Shown piece by piece: positions 52,718 through 61,255 of a stretch of 64,000 nucleotides of DNA. The stretch spans positions 1-64,000 of the forward strand of contig CALVAO010000005.1 of the NCBI GenBank assembly GCA_944325515.1, read 5' to 3'. Below the pieces are notes generated by a model, which saw only the letters and a list, made by a program, of their open reading frames with translations, had not been told where the DNA came from and made no database searches. The DNA comes from Candidatus Gastranaerophilales bacterium (GTDB lineage Bacteria > Cyanobacteriota > Vampirovibrionia > Gastranaerophilales > Gastranaerophilaceae). Made by a program: the position numbers and the translations under genes. Within the stretch, counting starts at the first letter, position 1. Each line of letters starts with the position of its first letter.

Positions 52718-53502
52718 AAATCAACACTTCTTTCTTGAGATCTTTCGATATTCAAAAAACCTTTCATTTTATTCGCACACACAAGAGAGTTCAATTGATT
52801 TTGGATATGCGGTTTTAGTTTCAAATATAAAAATAAATCATTTATATTCTTAAATCCTCCGATTTCCTCACGTTTTTTTATAATCTTCTTAGCCATAACA
52901 ATACTTATTCCGGGGAGCTCTGTTAATTCAATTTCAGAAGCATTGTTTATATCTGTTTTTTTGCAGATTGGTTTTTCGGTGATATTTTCTTTTCTTTGTT
53001 TCCATGTTCTTGCACAGGGGGTTTCTATAACATCTTCTTTTATTATTGTCTGATAGAGCCTGCAATCGTCAACAAGTCCGTCATAAGTAGTATTATGGCT
53101 GAAGCTTAGACAAAACATATCCCATAGGTCCAGCATTGAATGGACTTTTGAACTGACAATCCTAAAAGTTCTGTATGAGAGCAAATCCTTGCCTTTTTCT
53201 TTTGCTATAATTGTCATTCCGTCCGTTCCAAGTTTAAGAGTACAAAATTTGTTTGAAAGCTTTAGATTCCGCCAGATATCTTTATAGGGAGAAAGATATA
53301 TTTTTGCAGCATTCAAAGCTTCTCTACGCCTGTATTCTTGCCCGTTATCTTCTATTTTTTTGGCTGATAGTCGTGTAAATAAGATGTAACCTAGAAGTAA
53401 AACAACTGATGTTACTATTGCCGGAATAGGATAATTTATAAACATATATATGATGGCTATGCATACTAATGCTATTAATCTGCTAAAATAACGATATCGC
53501 AT
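52714..53502 (-). CDS. Membrane-anchored helix-hairpin-helix protein (ComEA-type HhH)
   Basis: The 262-residue protein has two N-terminal membrane segments (to about residue 45), a central domain and a C-terminal HhH unit. The HhH unit reads DINNASEIELTELPGISIVM followed by AKKIIKKREEIGGFKNINDL (about 185-225). This unit resembles the DNA-binding HhH of ComEA, but here it appears cytoplasmic and is not preceded by a signal peptide. It overlaps the next gene by four bases and heads the putative operon that continues into the radical SAM and Ycf46 genes. DNA binding is predicted; role unknown. Confidence 0.7.
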   Translation of the reverse strand: MRYRYFSRLIALVCIAIIYMFINYPIPAIVTSVVLLLGYILFTRLSAKKIEDNGQEYRRREALNAAKIYLSPYKDIWRNLKLSNKFCTLKLGTDGMTIIAKEKGKDLLSYRTFRIVSSKVHSMLDLWDMFCLSFSHNTTYDGLVDDCRLYQTIIKEDVIETPCARTWKQRKENITEKPICKKTDINNASEIELTELPGISIVMAKKIIKKREEIGGFKNINDLFLYLKLKPHIQNQLNSLVCANKMKGFLNIERSQERSVDL

Positions 53503-53514
53503 AATTCCTACTCC

Positions 53515-54642
53515 TTAGCAGATTGTAAATACTTTCCTGTAGTATAATCCGGCACCGGCAACAGATAAAATAATATTAGGCATAAATGCAGCAAGCGCAG
53601 GAGCAAGAGAACCTGCTTCACCAAAAGATATCGATAATGCCCTTATTAAATAATATGCAAAAATAATCAGAATACTAAATAAAAACCCTCTGTTATACCT
53701 TACTCTTGGCGGAGTTATTGCTAATGGAACCCCGATAAGTACAAGAACGATTGTCGTTAAAGGAAGTGCTATTTTATCAAACAGGCTTATTTTCAATACA
53801 TGTTTATCCGGTATATCCGGATTTGCAAGATATTTGCATAATTGTATAAAATTATACTCATTTGCAAGATTTCTGTTCATTTCTTTCGACAAATCCATAC
53901 CGAACTTAATTGTAGAATCTTCAAACAGAGTTGTATCCAGAGTTTTTCCGCTGTCAGTTACGGTATAAATAGCGCCTTTCTGGAATTTCCACCCTTCCGG
54001 AGCTGTCGCACCTTCCTTTGCCTGCAAAATTTGAATTGTACCGTCTTTTGAGGCATCCAGAACCGTTATATTATGAAGCTGTTTATCGGTGCAGTCACCT
54101 ACATAGAAAAGGCGTTTCAACAACCCGTCTTCTTTTGTTTCTTTAAATGTAAAATTATGTTTTCCTTCCGGAATATTTTTTTTACTGAAAGCATATAATG
54201 CTAAATCAGTAGACTGCTTCGTCATAACTGGCACAACAGTTTCGTTTAAAACAAAACTAACACATGCCATCACAATAGAAAAAATAAATATGGGTTTAGC
54301 AATTCTATTTAAACCTATTCCGCAAGCTCTCATAACAGTTATTTCCGAACTCAAGCTCAAACCGTTAAGAGTCATAACAGTTGCAAGCAATACCCCCATA
54401 GGAATTGTCATTACAAAGACAGCCGGCAGGTGTAAAATTATTATCAAAAATGCTATTTTAAACGGAATTCCGTACATAGAAATCTGTTTTATTAATGTTA
54501 TGAAAGTGTCTGATGCAAAAATAATTGATGTAAAAACAAGAACACCCATAATAAACATTTCAATAACCTGCTTAAGAATATATTTATCAAGCAGTTTCAT
54601 TGTTTTAATTTGATATATTATATTTTTAATAAACTTTTTCAT
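53515..54642 (-). CDS. LptF/LptG (YjgP/YjgQ) LPS-export permease
   Basis: The ~375-residue protein has three N-terminal and three C-terminal membrane helices with a periplasmic domain between. It has the family start MKLLDKYILKQVIEMF, ITVMRACGIGLNRI near 100 and PLAITPPRVRYNRGF near 330. With LptB it extracts LPS from the inner membrane, so this supports an LPS-bearing outer membrane. Start is uncertain: 54642 follows a TATAAT (54656-54661) by 13 bases without a ribosome site, and 54600 (MKLLDK) is the family-typical start. Confidence 0.85.
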   Translation of the reverse strand: MKKFIKNIIYQIKTMKLLDKYILKQVIEMFIMGVLVFTSIIFASDTFITLIKQISMYGIPFKIAFLIIILHLPAVFVMTIPMGVLLATVMTLNGLSLSSEITVMRACGIGLNRIAKPIFIFSIVMACVSFVLNETVVPVMTKQSTDLALYAFSKKNIPEGKHNFTFKETKEDGLLKRLFYVGDCTDKQLHNITVLDASKDGTIQILQAKEGATAPEGWKFQKGAIYTVTDSGKTLDTTLFEDSTIKFGMDLSKEMNRNLANEYNFIQLCKYLANPDIPDKHVLKISLFDKIALPLTTIVLVLIGVPLAITPPRVRYNRGFLFSILIIFAYYLIRALSISFGEAGSLAPALAAFMPNIILSVAGAGLYYRKVFTIC

Positions 54643-54679
54643 TAACCCGCATTCTATTATACCAGAAAATTGTTTTAAA

Positions 54680-55846
54680 TTAATTTTCACTCTTCAAATA
54701 TTTAACAAAATAAGAAGTTAAAGCAGGGATAATGCTTAGCATAATCAATACATTAATAATTCCGTATCTCTGAGCAATTGTACCAAGAACAGATAAGCAT
54801 AATGCCACAATTCCCCAGCAGAAACCATTGATAAATCCTGCTACAATGCTTTTGTATTCCGGCAGAGTTCTCTGCGCCCAAACAACAACAATCGGCTGCG
54901 CCAGCATGGTTGTAAAACCTATAATAAAAAATATGATAAGTGATAAAATCGAATGTTTTTGATATGTTAGTCCGAATAATACCATCATCGGGAATGTTGC
55001 CCACATAGAAAAATAAATAACCGGCTTTGAGCCGAAAAGTTTTTCAACACGCGGACTCATAAAAGACCCTATGGCGCCGGCAAAAACGAATAAAAACAAT
55101 GCACTTCCTATATAAAAAGGTGAGTAGTCCATAGACTTCCACAAAAATGGAAGTAATATACAGGAACTGTTTGTAATCAATGATTTCATCATTGCAATCA
55201 GCATCAAGTAATTCATCTGTCTGCAGTTTAATATTTCCTTAAATGATTTGAAGAATTCCTTATGCTTTGGCTTTTTTTCGATTTTAGAGAGCTTCGGCAC
55301 ACAGAAAAACATTGTAAGGGCAAGCGTTATACCGATTATAGAAGTATAAGAGAGCATTTCCAATCCGAGAACCTGTGTAATCAGAGCTGCCAGCAGAGGA
55401 CCAAAAGCAAACCCTAATGAACCCATACTCATAAAAATGCCCATATTAACAGAACAGTTCTGTTTGGAGAAATAGTTTATAAATCCCATTGCCTGCGGAT
55501 GAAAAAAGCTTCCGCCCAGACTGCCCAATATCATAAAAATCAATAATACCGGAATATTAGGTGCAGAAGGTGTCAGCGGAATAAATACCGAAGCCATTAT
55601 AACGCCCCAGAAGATAAAAAACCTTTTAAGCATATTATCGGCAAAGAAACCAAAAACCGGCTGCATCATAGAAGAGCATATATGCGAAATACTTATTACA
55701 ACCGTCGCTACAGCCATAGTAAAACCGAGCTTTGATGCGATAAACGGCATAATCGGATTAAGGAATCCGCCGTACACATCACAGATGAGATGCGCAAGAC
55801 AAAGCCATACTACAGCATTTTTTGTATTCTGTATCCCTTTTTCCAT
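54680..55846 (-). CDS. Fsr-like MFS exporter
   Basis: The 388-residue major facilitator transporter has about 12 helices. Its segment GGSFFHPQAMGFINYFS near residue 120 and the N-terminal HLICDVYGGFLNPIMPF match the fosmidomycin-resistance (Fsr/YdeE-like) branch. Such proteins export small molecules, sometimes drugs. The substrate here is unknown. It is upstream of the LptF/G gene on the same strand, and the promoter of that gene appears to lie inside its 3' end. Confidence 0.8.
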   Translation of the reverse strand: MEKGIQNTKNAVVWLCLAHLICDVYGGFLNPIMPFIASKLGFTMAVATVVISISHICSSMMQPVFGFFADNMLKRFFIFWGVIMASVFIPLTPSAPNIPVLLIFMILGSLGGSFFHPQAMGFINYFSKQNCSVNMGIFMSMGSLGFAFGPLLAALITQVLGLEMLSYTSIIGITLALTMFFCVPKLSKIEKKPKHKEFFKSFKEILNCRQMNYLMLIAMMKSLITNSSCILLPFLWKSMDYSPFYIGSALFLFVFAGAIGSFMSPRVEKLFGSKPVIYFSMWATFPMMVLFGLTYQKHSILSLIIFFIIGFTTMLAQPIVVVWAQRTLPEYKSIVAGFINGFCWGIVALCLSVLGTIAQRYGIINVLIMLSIIPALTSYFVKYLKSEN

Positions 55847-55889
55847 AATGAATATTATAGTGCAACCCTGGTGTATTAATCAAATAAAC

Positions 55890-55918
55890 TTCCCAAAATA
55901 AGAATTTAGAGTTATAAT
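55890..55918 (+). promoter_or_regulatory. Promoter of a leaderless HTH-type gene
   Basis: TTCCCA (55890-55895), 17-bp spacer, TATAAT (55913-55918). The ATG starts at 55925, the expected +1. GAGG lies between. Confidence 0.6.
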
Positions 55919-55924
55919 GAGGTC

Positions 55925-56239
55925 ATGAGTTCGGAAGCTGAAGATAAAAATCTGAAGATGGTCGGGCTGGAACTCATGTTCCTTACCCCGGAGAAATACA
56001 GTCATGCTGACGGCATCACTGCTGTTGAGCTGGCTAAGCTTGTCGGACTGCCTCTTGAAGAAGTTAAAAAGAAACTGCAGATTTTGAAAGAAAAAAATGT
56101 TGTAAGAGTCAGAGGCATTAACCCCAAATACTGGTTGTTTGACGAATACAACTTTCAGCGTCTTGATGATGATGACGATTTATTCCATCTTTTATGCAAC
56201 TTTGAAGACGTTGATTTTGACAGATATTTTACATACTAA
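55925..56239 (+). CDS. Small winged-helix-like protein
   Basis: The 104-residue protein has an HTH-like core (DGITAVELAKLVGLPLEEVK, then KKLQILKEKNVVRVRG) near residues 29-65. A very acidic tail (RLDDDDDLFHLLCNFEDVDF) follows. It looks like a small transcriptional regulator or adaptor. The gene is probably leaderless. It is convergent with the Cys-rich protein gene (11-bp overlap). Confidence 0.7.
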   Translation: MSSEAEDKNLKMVGLELMFLTPEKYSHADGITAVELAKLVGLPLEEVKKKLQILKEKNVVRVRGINPKYWLFDEYNFQRLDDDDDLFHLLCNFEDVDFDRYFTY

Positions 56240-56435
56240 GTTCTTTTTGCATAACTTCTATAAAATATTCTACCGACCTGTCGTGTTTTAATTCTGCACT
56301 TTTCGGGAAAAAGCACCCCGGAATCTGCCCCATCTCGCGGTGATGTCTTACGCATTCACAGCATATTCCTCTGTTTTTACAGGTCATCGCAGAACATGTA
56401 CATTCTAAAATATTTTCTTCTTTTTTACATTCCAT
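56229..56435 (-). CDS. DUF6485-like Cys-rich small protein
   Basis: The 68-residue protein has eight cysteines in a C-x-C-x4-C-x5-CC-x-C pattern with CVRHHREMGQIPGCFF at the end. It matches a family of anaerobe zinc- or cluster-binding small proteins (DUF6485-like). The ATG at 56435 uses GGAGGTG as ribosome site, which is part of the flanking GC-rich repeat (copy D). Role unknown. Confidence 0.8.
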   Translation of the reverse strand: MECKKEENILECTCSAMTCKNRGICCECVRHHREMGQIPGCFFPKSAELKHDRSVEYFIEVMQKELSM

Positions 56436-56445
56436 AATTAACACC

Positions 56446-56476
56446 TCCCCCCAGCCCTCTCCTATAAGGAGAGGGA
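56446..56476 (-). repeat. GC-rich REP-like dispersed repeat, copy D
   Basis: On the leftward strand: TCCCTCTCCTTATAGGAGAG, then GGCTGGGGGG. A perfect 9-bp stem with loop, followed by the G-rich tail that also supplies the ribosome site of the DUF6485-like gene. Confidence 0.75.
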
Positions 56477-56480
56477 ACGC

Positions 56481-57032
56481 TTATCTCTTTGCAAACTCGC
56501 ACCCGCAGTAATTTTGGCGGTATATTCCCAATTCTTTGGAAAGATTATTTGTCTTTAAAAATCCGTCTTTTTTCTTAAAATCTATTGCAATATACTCAAG
56601 CTCTCCTGCAAGACTTTTTCCGATTTCTGTTATTTTTTCAAAGTTTTTATGCGGACTTATAACAAGAGAGGTTGTAAACCTTTTAATTCCTAGGTCCCGC
56701 GCTTTTTCAACAGTTTTCATCAGCCTCTGCCTAATACAGACATCGCACCTACTGCCTCTTTCCGGTTCTGTTTCTAAGCCCTTTACCGCATTCAAATATT
56801 CTTCATGGTTATACTCTTCAGCAATCAATTCAACCCAATGATACATACAGACAATTTTTTGAGCTTCTAAACGCCTTTCATATTCTTCTTTTGTATCCAA
56901 ATTCGGATTGCAGAAATACACAACAGGAGTATATCCCATATCGCGCAGAAGCTCTATGGGATATCCGGAACAAATTCCACAGCAGGCGTGGATTAAAATT
57001 TTATTGTCTGTATTATCTGTGTTTTGCACCAT
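56481..57032 (-). CDS. queH: Epoxyqueuosine reductase QueH
   Basis: The 183-residue protein has the QueH (DUF208) cysteine pairs: HACCGICS at 15-22, GSRCDVCIRQR near 93 and RQNYCGCEF at the C-terminus. QueH reduces epoxyqueuosine to queuosine in tRNA wobble position 34, replacing the unrelated B12-dependent QueG. It overlaps the upstream VKOR-fusion gene by 20 bases, so its ribosome site lies inside that gene. Confidence 0.92.
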   Translation of the reverse strand: MVQNTDNTDNKILIHACCGICSGYPIELLRDMGYTPVVYFCNPNLDTKEEYERRLEAQKIVCMYHWVELIAEEYNHEEYLNAVKGLETEPERGSRCDVCIRQRLMKTVEKARDLGIKRFTTSLVISPHKNFEKITEIGKSLAGELEYIAIDFKKKDGFLKTNNLSKELGIYRQNYCGCEFAKR

Positions 57033-58200
57033 GTTTGATTAAAATTTCCTTTAGTTCGTAATACGGTTTTACGCCGACAACTTTTTCACCGTTAATAAAC
57101 ATTGTAGGAGTACTATCCAGTTGAAGAGCGTACGCCTTTGAAAGCTCGTCTTCGATTTCTTTAGCCGTTTTTTCTGAATTGAAATCTTGAATAAATTTTC
57201 CTTCATTAAATCCGAGCTGTTTAGCAAGCTTTAGCATATCATCCATTTTTACGGGTTGACTTTCATACAATAAAGAACTCATTTCCCAGTAATTTCCTTG
57301 ATTTCTTGCGGAAATTGCGCCCTTTGCCATAAAGCAGGCATTCGGATGCATATTTACACTTATATAAGGATTGCATTCCTTATCAAACGGGAAGTTGTGG
57401 TGTACAACCTTGATATTTGAAAACTCTTTTGCAGCTTGATGAAGCATTATATTATTAATGTAACAGAGCGGGCATACATAGTCAGAATACAGCTCAATTA
57501 CAACATCAGCCTTTTCCGCGCCCAAAGTATTTCCCTTTACTCTATACGGATTAAATTTTATATCGCGGTATTTTAAAATAGCTTTCTGTCTCTTTATATG
57601 CGGAACAAAATTATAAGTCATTCCGCTGTAGCAGAGAAATGAAACAGCAAGTATCAGCAAGACGATAAATGTTTTTGTATACTTTTTAGCACCGTCTATA
57701 AAGTCTATAAAAGCGGTTTTAAAATCATTTACAATAACTTTAAATTTACCGGAAGACGCAACAAGAGCTATAATTAAATCAATAACATATGTTATAACGC
57801 ACAAAACACACAATTTATGAATTTTAAACAGACTCAAGCCCGCAAGCACCATAGAGCAGGCAAAAGCAATTGTTCCTAAAAAAGTTATATATGACATCGG
57901 ATTTTTAAACACTTCAAGGAACTTAAGCAGTTTAAATTTCTTAAGCTTATCGACAATTGTTAAGAAAAATACTGTTATATAGAAAAACATTCCCCAGTAA
58001 GCCAGCGGAATACCCCAAAATTGTGATACAGAGGATTTTGCGGCGCCGTCACAGTCAATAAATTCATTTATTGAGCAGAAGCTTGAGAGGGCATATTTTT
58101 CGTAATTTGCAACATAATAAATACATGCAAGTTTAATTGTCAGAGCAAAACCGATTAGTATTAATATTTGAACGGCAATCTTTTTTTTGTCTATATTCAT
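57013..58200 (-). CDS. VKOR-DsbA-like fusion protein
   Basis: The 395-residue protein has a VKOR domain (about five helices) with loop cysteines C42 and C50 and the active site CVLC (131-134). A C-terminal periplasmic thioredoxin-like domain follows with CPLC (243-246) and a cis-proline in DSTPTMFING. It oxidises protein thiols in the periplasm and passes electrons to quinone, replacing DsbB/DsbA in one chain. VKOR-thioredoxin fusions are typical of cyanobacteria. It leads into queH by overlap. Confidence 0.9.
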   Translation of the reverse strand: MNIDKKKIAVQILILIGFALTIKLACIYYVANYEKYALSSFCSINEFIDCDGAAKSSVSQFWGIPLAYWGMFFYITVFFLTIVDKLKKFKLLKFLEVFKNPMSYITFLGTIAFACSMVLAGLSLFKIHKLCVLCVITYVIDLIIALVASSGKFKVIVNDFKTAFIDFIDGAKKYTKTFIVLLILAVSFLCYSGMTYNFVPHIKRQKAILKYRDIKFNPYRVKGNTLGAEKADVVIELYSDYVCPLCYINNIMLHQAAKEFSNIKVVHHNFPFDKECNPYISVNMHPNACFMAKGAISARNQGNYWEMSSLLYESQPVKMDDMLKLAKQLGFNEGKFIQDFNSEKTAKEIEDELSKAYALQLDSTPTMFINGEKVVGVKPYYELKEILIKHGAKHR

Positions 58201-58446
58201 AATAAAAACTCCACTCCCGTCTAGTCTACATTACTAATTCTAGTATATAATAATCTTTTTTCAATAATAGAAATACCTAGGAGAACCAGCCGAAAGGTTC
58301 TAGCCGGACTAAACTATAAAAAAGTTCACTAAAATAATTGTTAAGATTCTTTACAAAATCATACATTCTCATGATTTTATTTAAAAAACATACTGTTAAT
58401 ATATAACTATACTCCTTAAAAAACGACGATACACATATCCCTAATC

Positions 58447-58480
58447 AACAGCTATGCACGAAAGTTCATAGCTTTTTCTT
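58447..58480 (+). terminator. Orphan rightward terminator
   Basis: AGCTATG (58450-58456) pairs with CATAGCT (58467-58473), followed by TTTTTCTTTT. No annotated rightward gene precedes it: the gap 58201-58491 lies between two leftward genes. A TATAAT-like box occurs at about 58244-58249, and a hairpin with AGAACC/GGTTCT arms lies near 58270-58290, so a small RNA of about 220 nt is conceivable. Confidence 0.45.
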
Positions 58481-58491
58481 TTGCTGATATA

Positions 58492-59013
58492 TTAAAAACA
58501 GCTTATAATTACGCCGATAACAGCAGATATTAAAATATAAAACAATGGGTCGCGCTTGGATTTCCAGCTAAAAATAAGAAGCATTGCTATTAATATTAAA
58601 GCCTTAATATCATTAATCTCCGGCTTCAAAAGCCCTATTGCGACAGAAGTAAGAAGTGCGCAGGATATAGGTTTCAGAGTCTGAATCAAAGATTTTACAT
58701 AAAAATTATCGCTGAATTTTTTTAGGAGTTTTGAAACAATAATTACCAGAACCAATGAAGGAAGCATTTCCGAAAGTGTAGCCAGCGCAGAGCCTAAAAT
58801 TCCGGCGCTTTTTAATCCTGCATAAGTCGCAACATTTATCCCGACAGGTCCCGGGGTAATAGATGCAACAGCTGTCATCTGCGTTAATTCATCGAGCGAA
58901 TACCAGTTATAGACCTGTGATATATGGTATAAAAAAGGAATAGTAGCGTACCCTCCGCCAAAAGAGAACATTCCTATCTTAAAAAATTCCCAGAAAAGAT
59001 GAAGGTAAATCAT
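58492..59013 (-). CDS. Chromate transporter family protein (second half, ChrA short-chain)
   Basis: The 173-residue CHR-domain membrane protein begins YLHLFWEFFKIGMFSFGGGY, then ATIPFLYH, and has VASITPGPVGINVATYAG, diagnostic of the CHR family. Short CHR proteins work as pairs; the partner gene is directly upstream with a four-base overlap. The family name comes from chromate resistance, but in gut anaerobes the anion may be another oxyanion or sulfate. Confidence 0.88.
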   Translation of the reverse strand: MIYLHLFWEFFKIGMFSFGGGYATIPFLYHISQVYNWYSLDELTQMTAVASITPGPVGINVATYAGLKSAGILGSALATLSEMLPSLVLVIIVSKLLKKFSDNFYVKSLIQTLKPISCALLTSVAIGLLKPEINDIKALILIAMLLIFSWKSKRDPLFYILISAVIGVIISCF

Positions 59014-59576
59014 TTATTACCCTCCTTTTTTCCGGAAACAATACGCTTAAAACCGACACCCCCGACTGAAAACAATAATATTGTCTGTATCGGAGAAAGT
59101 TTAAATATCAATAGTGTGAGCAGAGTCAGCATAAAAATAGTATAAAAAAACGCATCCCTGTTTGATTTCTGCCACATTTCCCTAACTGTAAGAACGATCA
59201 ATGCAATAACTGCAGCTCCTACACCCCACAATGCTCCCTGCACATAACTGTTTTCCGTTAAAGAGTCTATTACGGAGGCAAGAAGCACGATACTCCAGAA
59301 AGGAATAAATGTTACTCCTAGCATTGCAATAACGGCACCCCATTTCCCTCTGAGTTTATACCCTATAAACATTGACATATTGGCTGCAATAATTCCAGGT
59401 AAAGACTGAGCCAGTGCAAAATAATCAACGACATCGTCATGTGATACAAGGTTTCTTTTATCAACAAATTCGCTTGTCATAATGGGCAGAATTACATACC
59501 CGCCTCCAAGCAGAATAGCGCCTATTTTGGCAAAAATTAAGAAAAGTTTATAAAGCGGTATTTTATTCTGCTCCAC
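59010..59576 (-). CDS. Chromate transporter family protein (first half, ChrA short-chain)
   Basis: The 188-residue CHR-domain membrane protein has LFLIFAKIGAILLGGGYVIL at the start and FALAQSLPGIIAANMSMFIG later. With the gene downstream it forms a bipartite CHR transporter. It overlaps bioB by 14 bases, so it may belong to the bioB transcript although the functions seem unrelated. Confidence 0.88.
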   Translation of the reverse strand: MEQNKIPLYKLFLIFAKIGAILLGGGYVILPIMTSEFVDKRNLVSHDDVVDYFALAQSLPGIIAANMSMFIGYKLRGKWGAVIAMLGVTFIPFWSIVLLASVIDSLTENSYVQGALWGVGAAVIALIVLTVREMWQKSNRDAFFYTIFMLTLLTLLIFKLSPIQTILLFSVGGVGFKRIVSGKKEGNK

Positions 59577-60480
59577 TTAATTTTCTCCCTGCTTCTCTTA
59601 CTAATCTTGCATCTTCCTGCGGAGTAAAACCCGTAGTTGTCAAGTAATTGCCCACTATTGCCGAATCCGCACAGTATTTAAAAGCTTTCATAATTGTTTT
59701 TTCTGACAATCTTGCTTTTTTACCACCGGCAAGCCTTATTGAAGCATTCGGACACGCTATTTTAAATATCGCAAGAGTCCTTAATACATTCTCTTCATCT
59801 ATTTTGTTCCCATAGCTTTCAAAAGGCGTATTCTTTATCGGAGTTAGAATATTTACAGGAATGCTGTCCGGATTAATTTCTGCAAGCTCCACCGCCATTT
59901 CAACTCTCTGTTCTACAGTTTCTCCCATACCTATAATCACACCGCAACAGAGTTCCATACCGTATTTTTTAACAAGCCTTACTGTATTTATGCGGTCGTC
60001 ATAAGTATGTGTTGTACAGATTTGAGGATGATAAGATCTGCAGGTATTAATATTATGATGAAATCTTACAAGCCCTGCTTCTGCAAGTTTTTTTGCCTGT
60101 TCTTCATTTAGAATCCCTATGCTTGCACAGCTTTTAATACCTTTGCTGTTTAAAGCCCTTATCATTTCAAGCATTGTATCGAAATCGCTCTCATCCGGAG
60201 TTTTCCCTGATGTAACTATTGCAACTCTATCCGCTCCGTTATTTATACTGTCCAGCCCTGCTTTTACTATAGTTTCAACATCCATTAGGGGATAAGTTTC
60301 TATATTGGTATTGTAATGCGAACTCTGCGCGCAATACTTGCAGTTTTGGGAGCATTTGCCGGAACGGGCATTGATGATTGAACAAAATTCAACCTCTTCT
60401 TTTAAATACTTTTTAGACTCATTCAATAAATCTTCTAAATCCGCATTATATAAATTTAATAACTCTTGCTTTGTTTTCAT
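59563..60480 (-). CDS. bioB: Biotin synthase
   Basis: The radical SAM enzyme inserts sulfur into dethiobiotin. The cluster motif is CSQNCKYC in ARSGKCSQNCKYCAQSSHY (near residue 45). INARSGKC, GVIIGMGE and the Arg of SIRLAGGK supply the auxiliary 2Fe-2S environment. The ATG at 60480 lies beyond the upstream stop and is taken over a GTG at 60498. The rest of the bio operon (bioA/D/F) is not here. The SDR upstream overlaps closely and may serve a pimeloyl step, but this is unproven. Confidence 0.93.
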   Translation of the reverse strand: MKTKQELLNLYNADLEDLLNESKKYLKEEVEFCSIINARSGKCSQNCKYCAQSSHYNTNIETYPLMDVETIVKAGLDSINNGADRVAIVTSGKTPDESDFDTMLEMIRALNSKGIKSCASIGILNEEQAKKLAEAGLVRFHHNINTCRSYHPQICTTHTYDDRINTVRLVKKYGMELCCGVIIGMGETVEQRVEMAVELAEINPDSIPVNILTPIKNTPFESYGNKIDEENVLRTLAIFKIACPNASIRLAGGKKARLSEKTIMKAFKYCADSAIVGNYLTTTGFTPQEDARLVREAGRKLSGAE

Positions 60481-60484
60481 AATA

Positions 60485-61174
60485 TTAATACCCGACACTC
60501 AATCCAGCACATAGATTTATCGACTGCCCCGTAACACCTTTTGCCTCATCGGAAATCAAATATTTTACCATGCCGGCGACTTCCTCCGGTGTAACAAAAC
60601 GCTTCTGGGGAATACATTCAATAATCTCGTCTTTTGTAAAATCACCTTCCTCCGCAGAAGAGTTTCCCATCTCTGTATCAACCCATCCGGGATTAATTGT
60701 ATTTACAGTAATTCCAAATTCGGCAAGTTCAAGCGCAAGAGCCTTGGAAGCGCCGATTAAACCGGCTTTTGAAGCTGAATACAAGCTTGCGCCCGCTTCT
60801 CCCATTACTCCGCTTATTGAACCTATATTAATTATCCGCCCCCATTTTTTTGATTTCATATAAGGAACCGCTTTTGAAATCAAATATAATGGTGCCTCAA
60901 GATTCACCTTGAGAATATGCTCTAGCTCAGGCTTAGTTATATTCTCGATAGGCGAATATATATACTCGCCGGCATTATTAATCAAAACATCAATTTGATT
61001 TTCTTGAATATATCTGCCCAGCCTCTCTGCTTCTAATGCCAAGTCGCAGACACAATAATTCCTATAATGCTTCAAAAGATCCTCTGACCTTGCAGAAACA
61101 AATATATTCCCGTCCAGTGTTTCAGCTATTGTTTTTCCAATTCCCCTGCTTGCGCCGGTTACAAGTATATTCAT
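60485..61174 (-). CDS. FabG-like SDR reductase upstream of bioB
   Basis: The 229-residue SDR has VTGASRGIG (5-13), NNAGEY near 66, SISG and the catalytic Y-x3-K (YSASKAG) near 131-137. INPGWVDTEMG and the C-terminal SINLCAGLSVGY follow. It resembles 3-oxoacyl-ACP reductase. It ends four bases before the bioB ATG. A housekeeping fabG would normally sit near acpP/fabF, so this copy may be specialised, perhaps for pimeloyl-ACP, but no data show it. Confidence 0.82.
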   Translation of the reverse strand: MNILVTGASRGIGKTIAETLDGNIFVSARSEDLLKHYRNYCVCDLALEAERLGRYIQENQIDVLINNAGEYIYSPIENITKPELEHILKVNLEAPLYLISKAVPYMKSKKWGRIINIGSISGVMGEAGASLYSASKAGLIGASKALALELAEFGITVNTINPGWVDTEMGNSSAEEGDFTKDEIIECIPQKRFVTPEEVAGMVKYLISDEAKGVTGQSINLCAGLSVGY

Positions 61175-61206
61175 AATTTGATTATACTACAAAAAAATCA
61201 TACAAA

Positions 61207-61234
61207 AAGGCACAGCCCATATCTAAGCTGTGCC
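61207..61234 (-). terminator. Terminator after the small orphan gene
   Basis: GGCACAGC (61209-61216) pairs with GCTGTGCC (61227-61234); read leftward it runs into TTTTT. Confidence 0.75.
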
Positions 61235-61255
61235 GAAAATTGAATAATCAAACGC

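Noticed and set aside
58282-58377. 31-residue leftward mini-ORF (starts MRMYDFVKNL)
   Set aside because: It lacks a ribosome site and overlaps the hairpin of a possible RNA; too little evidence.
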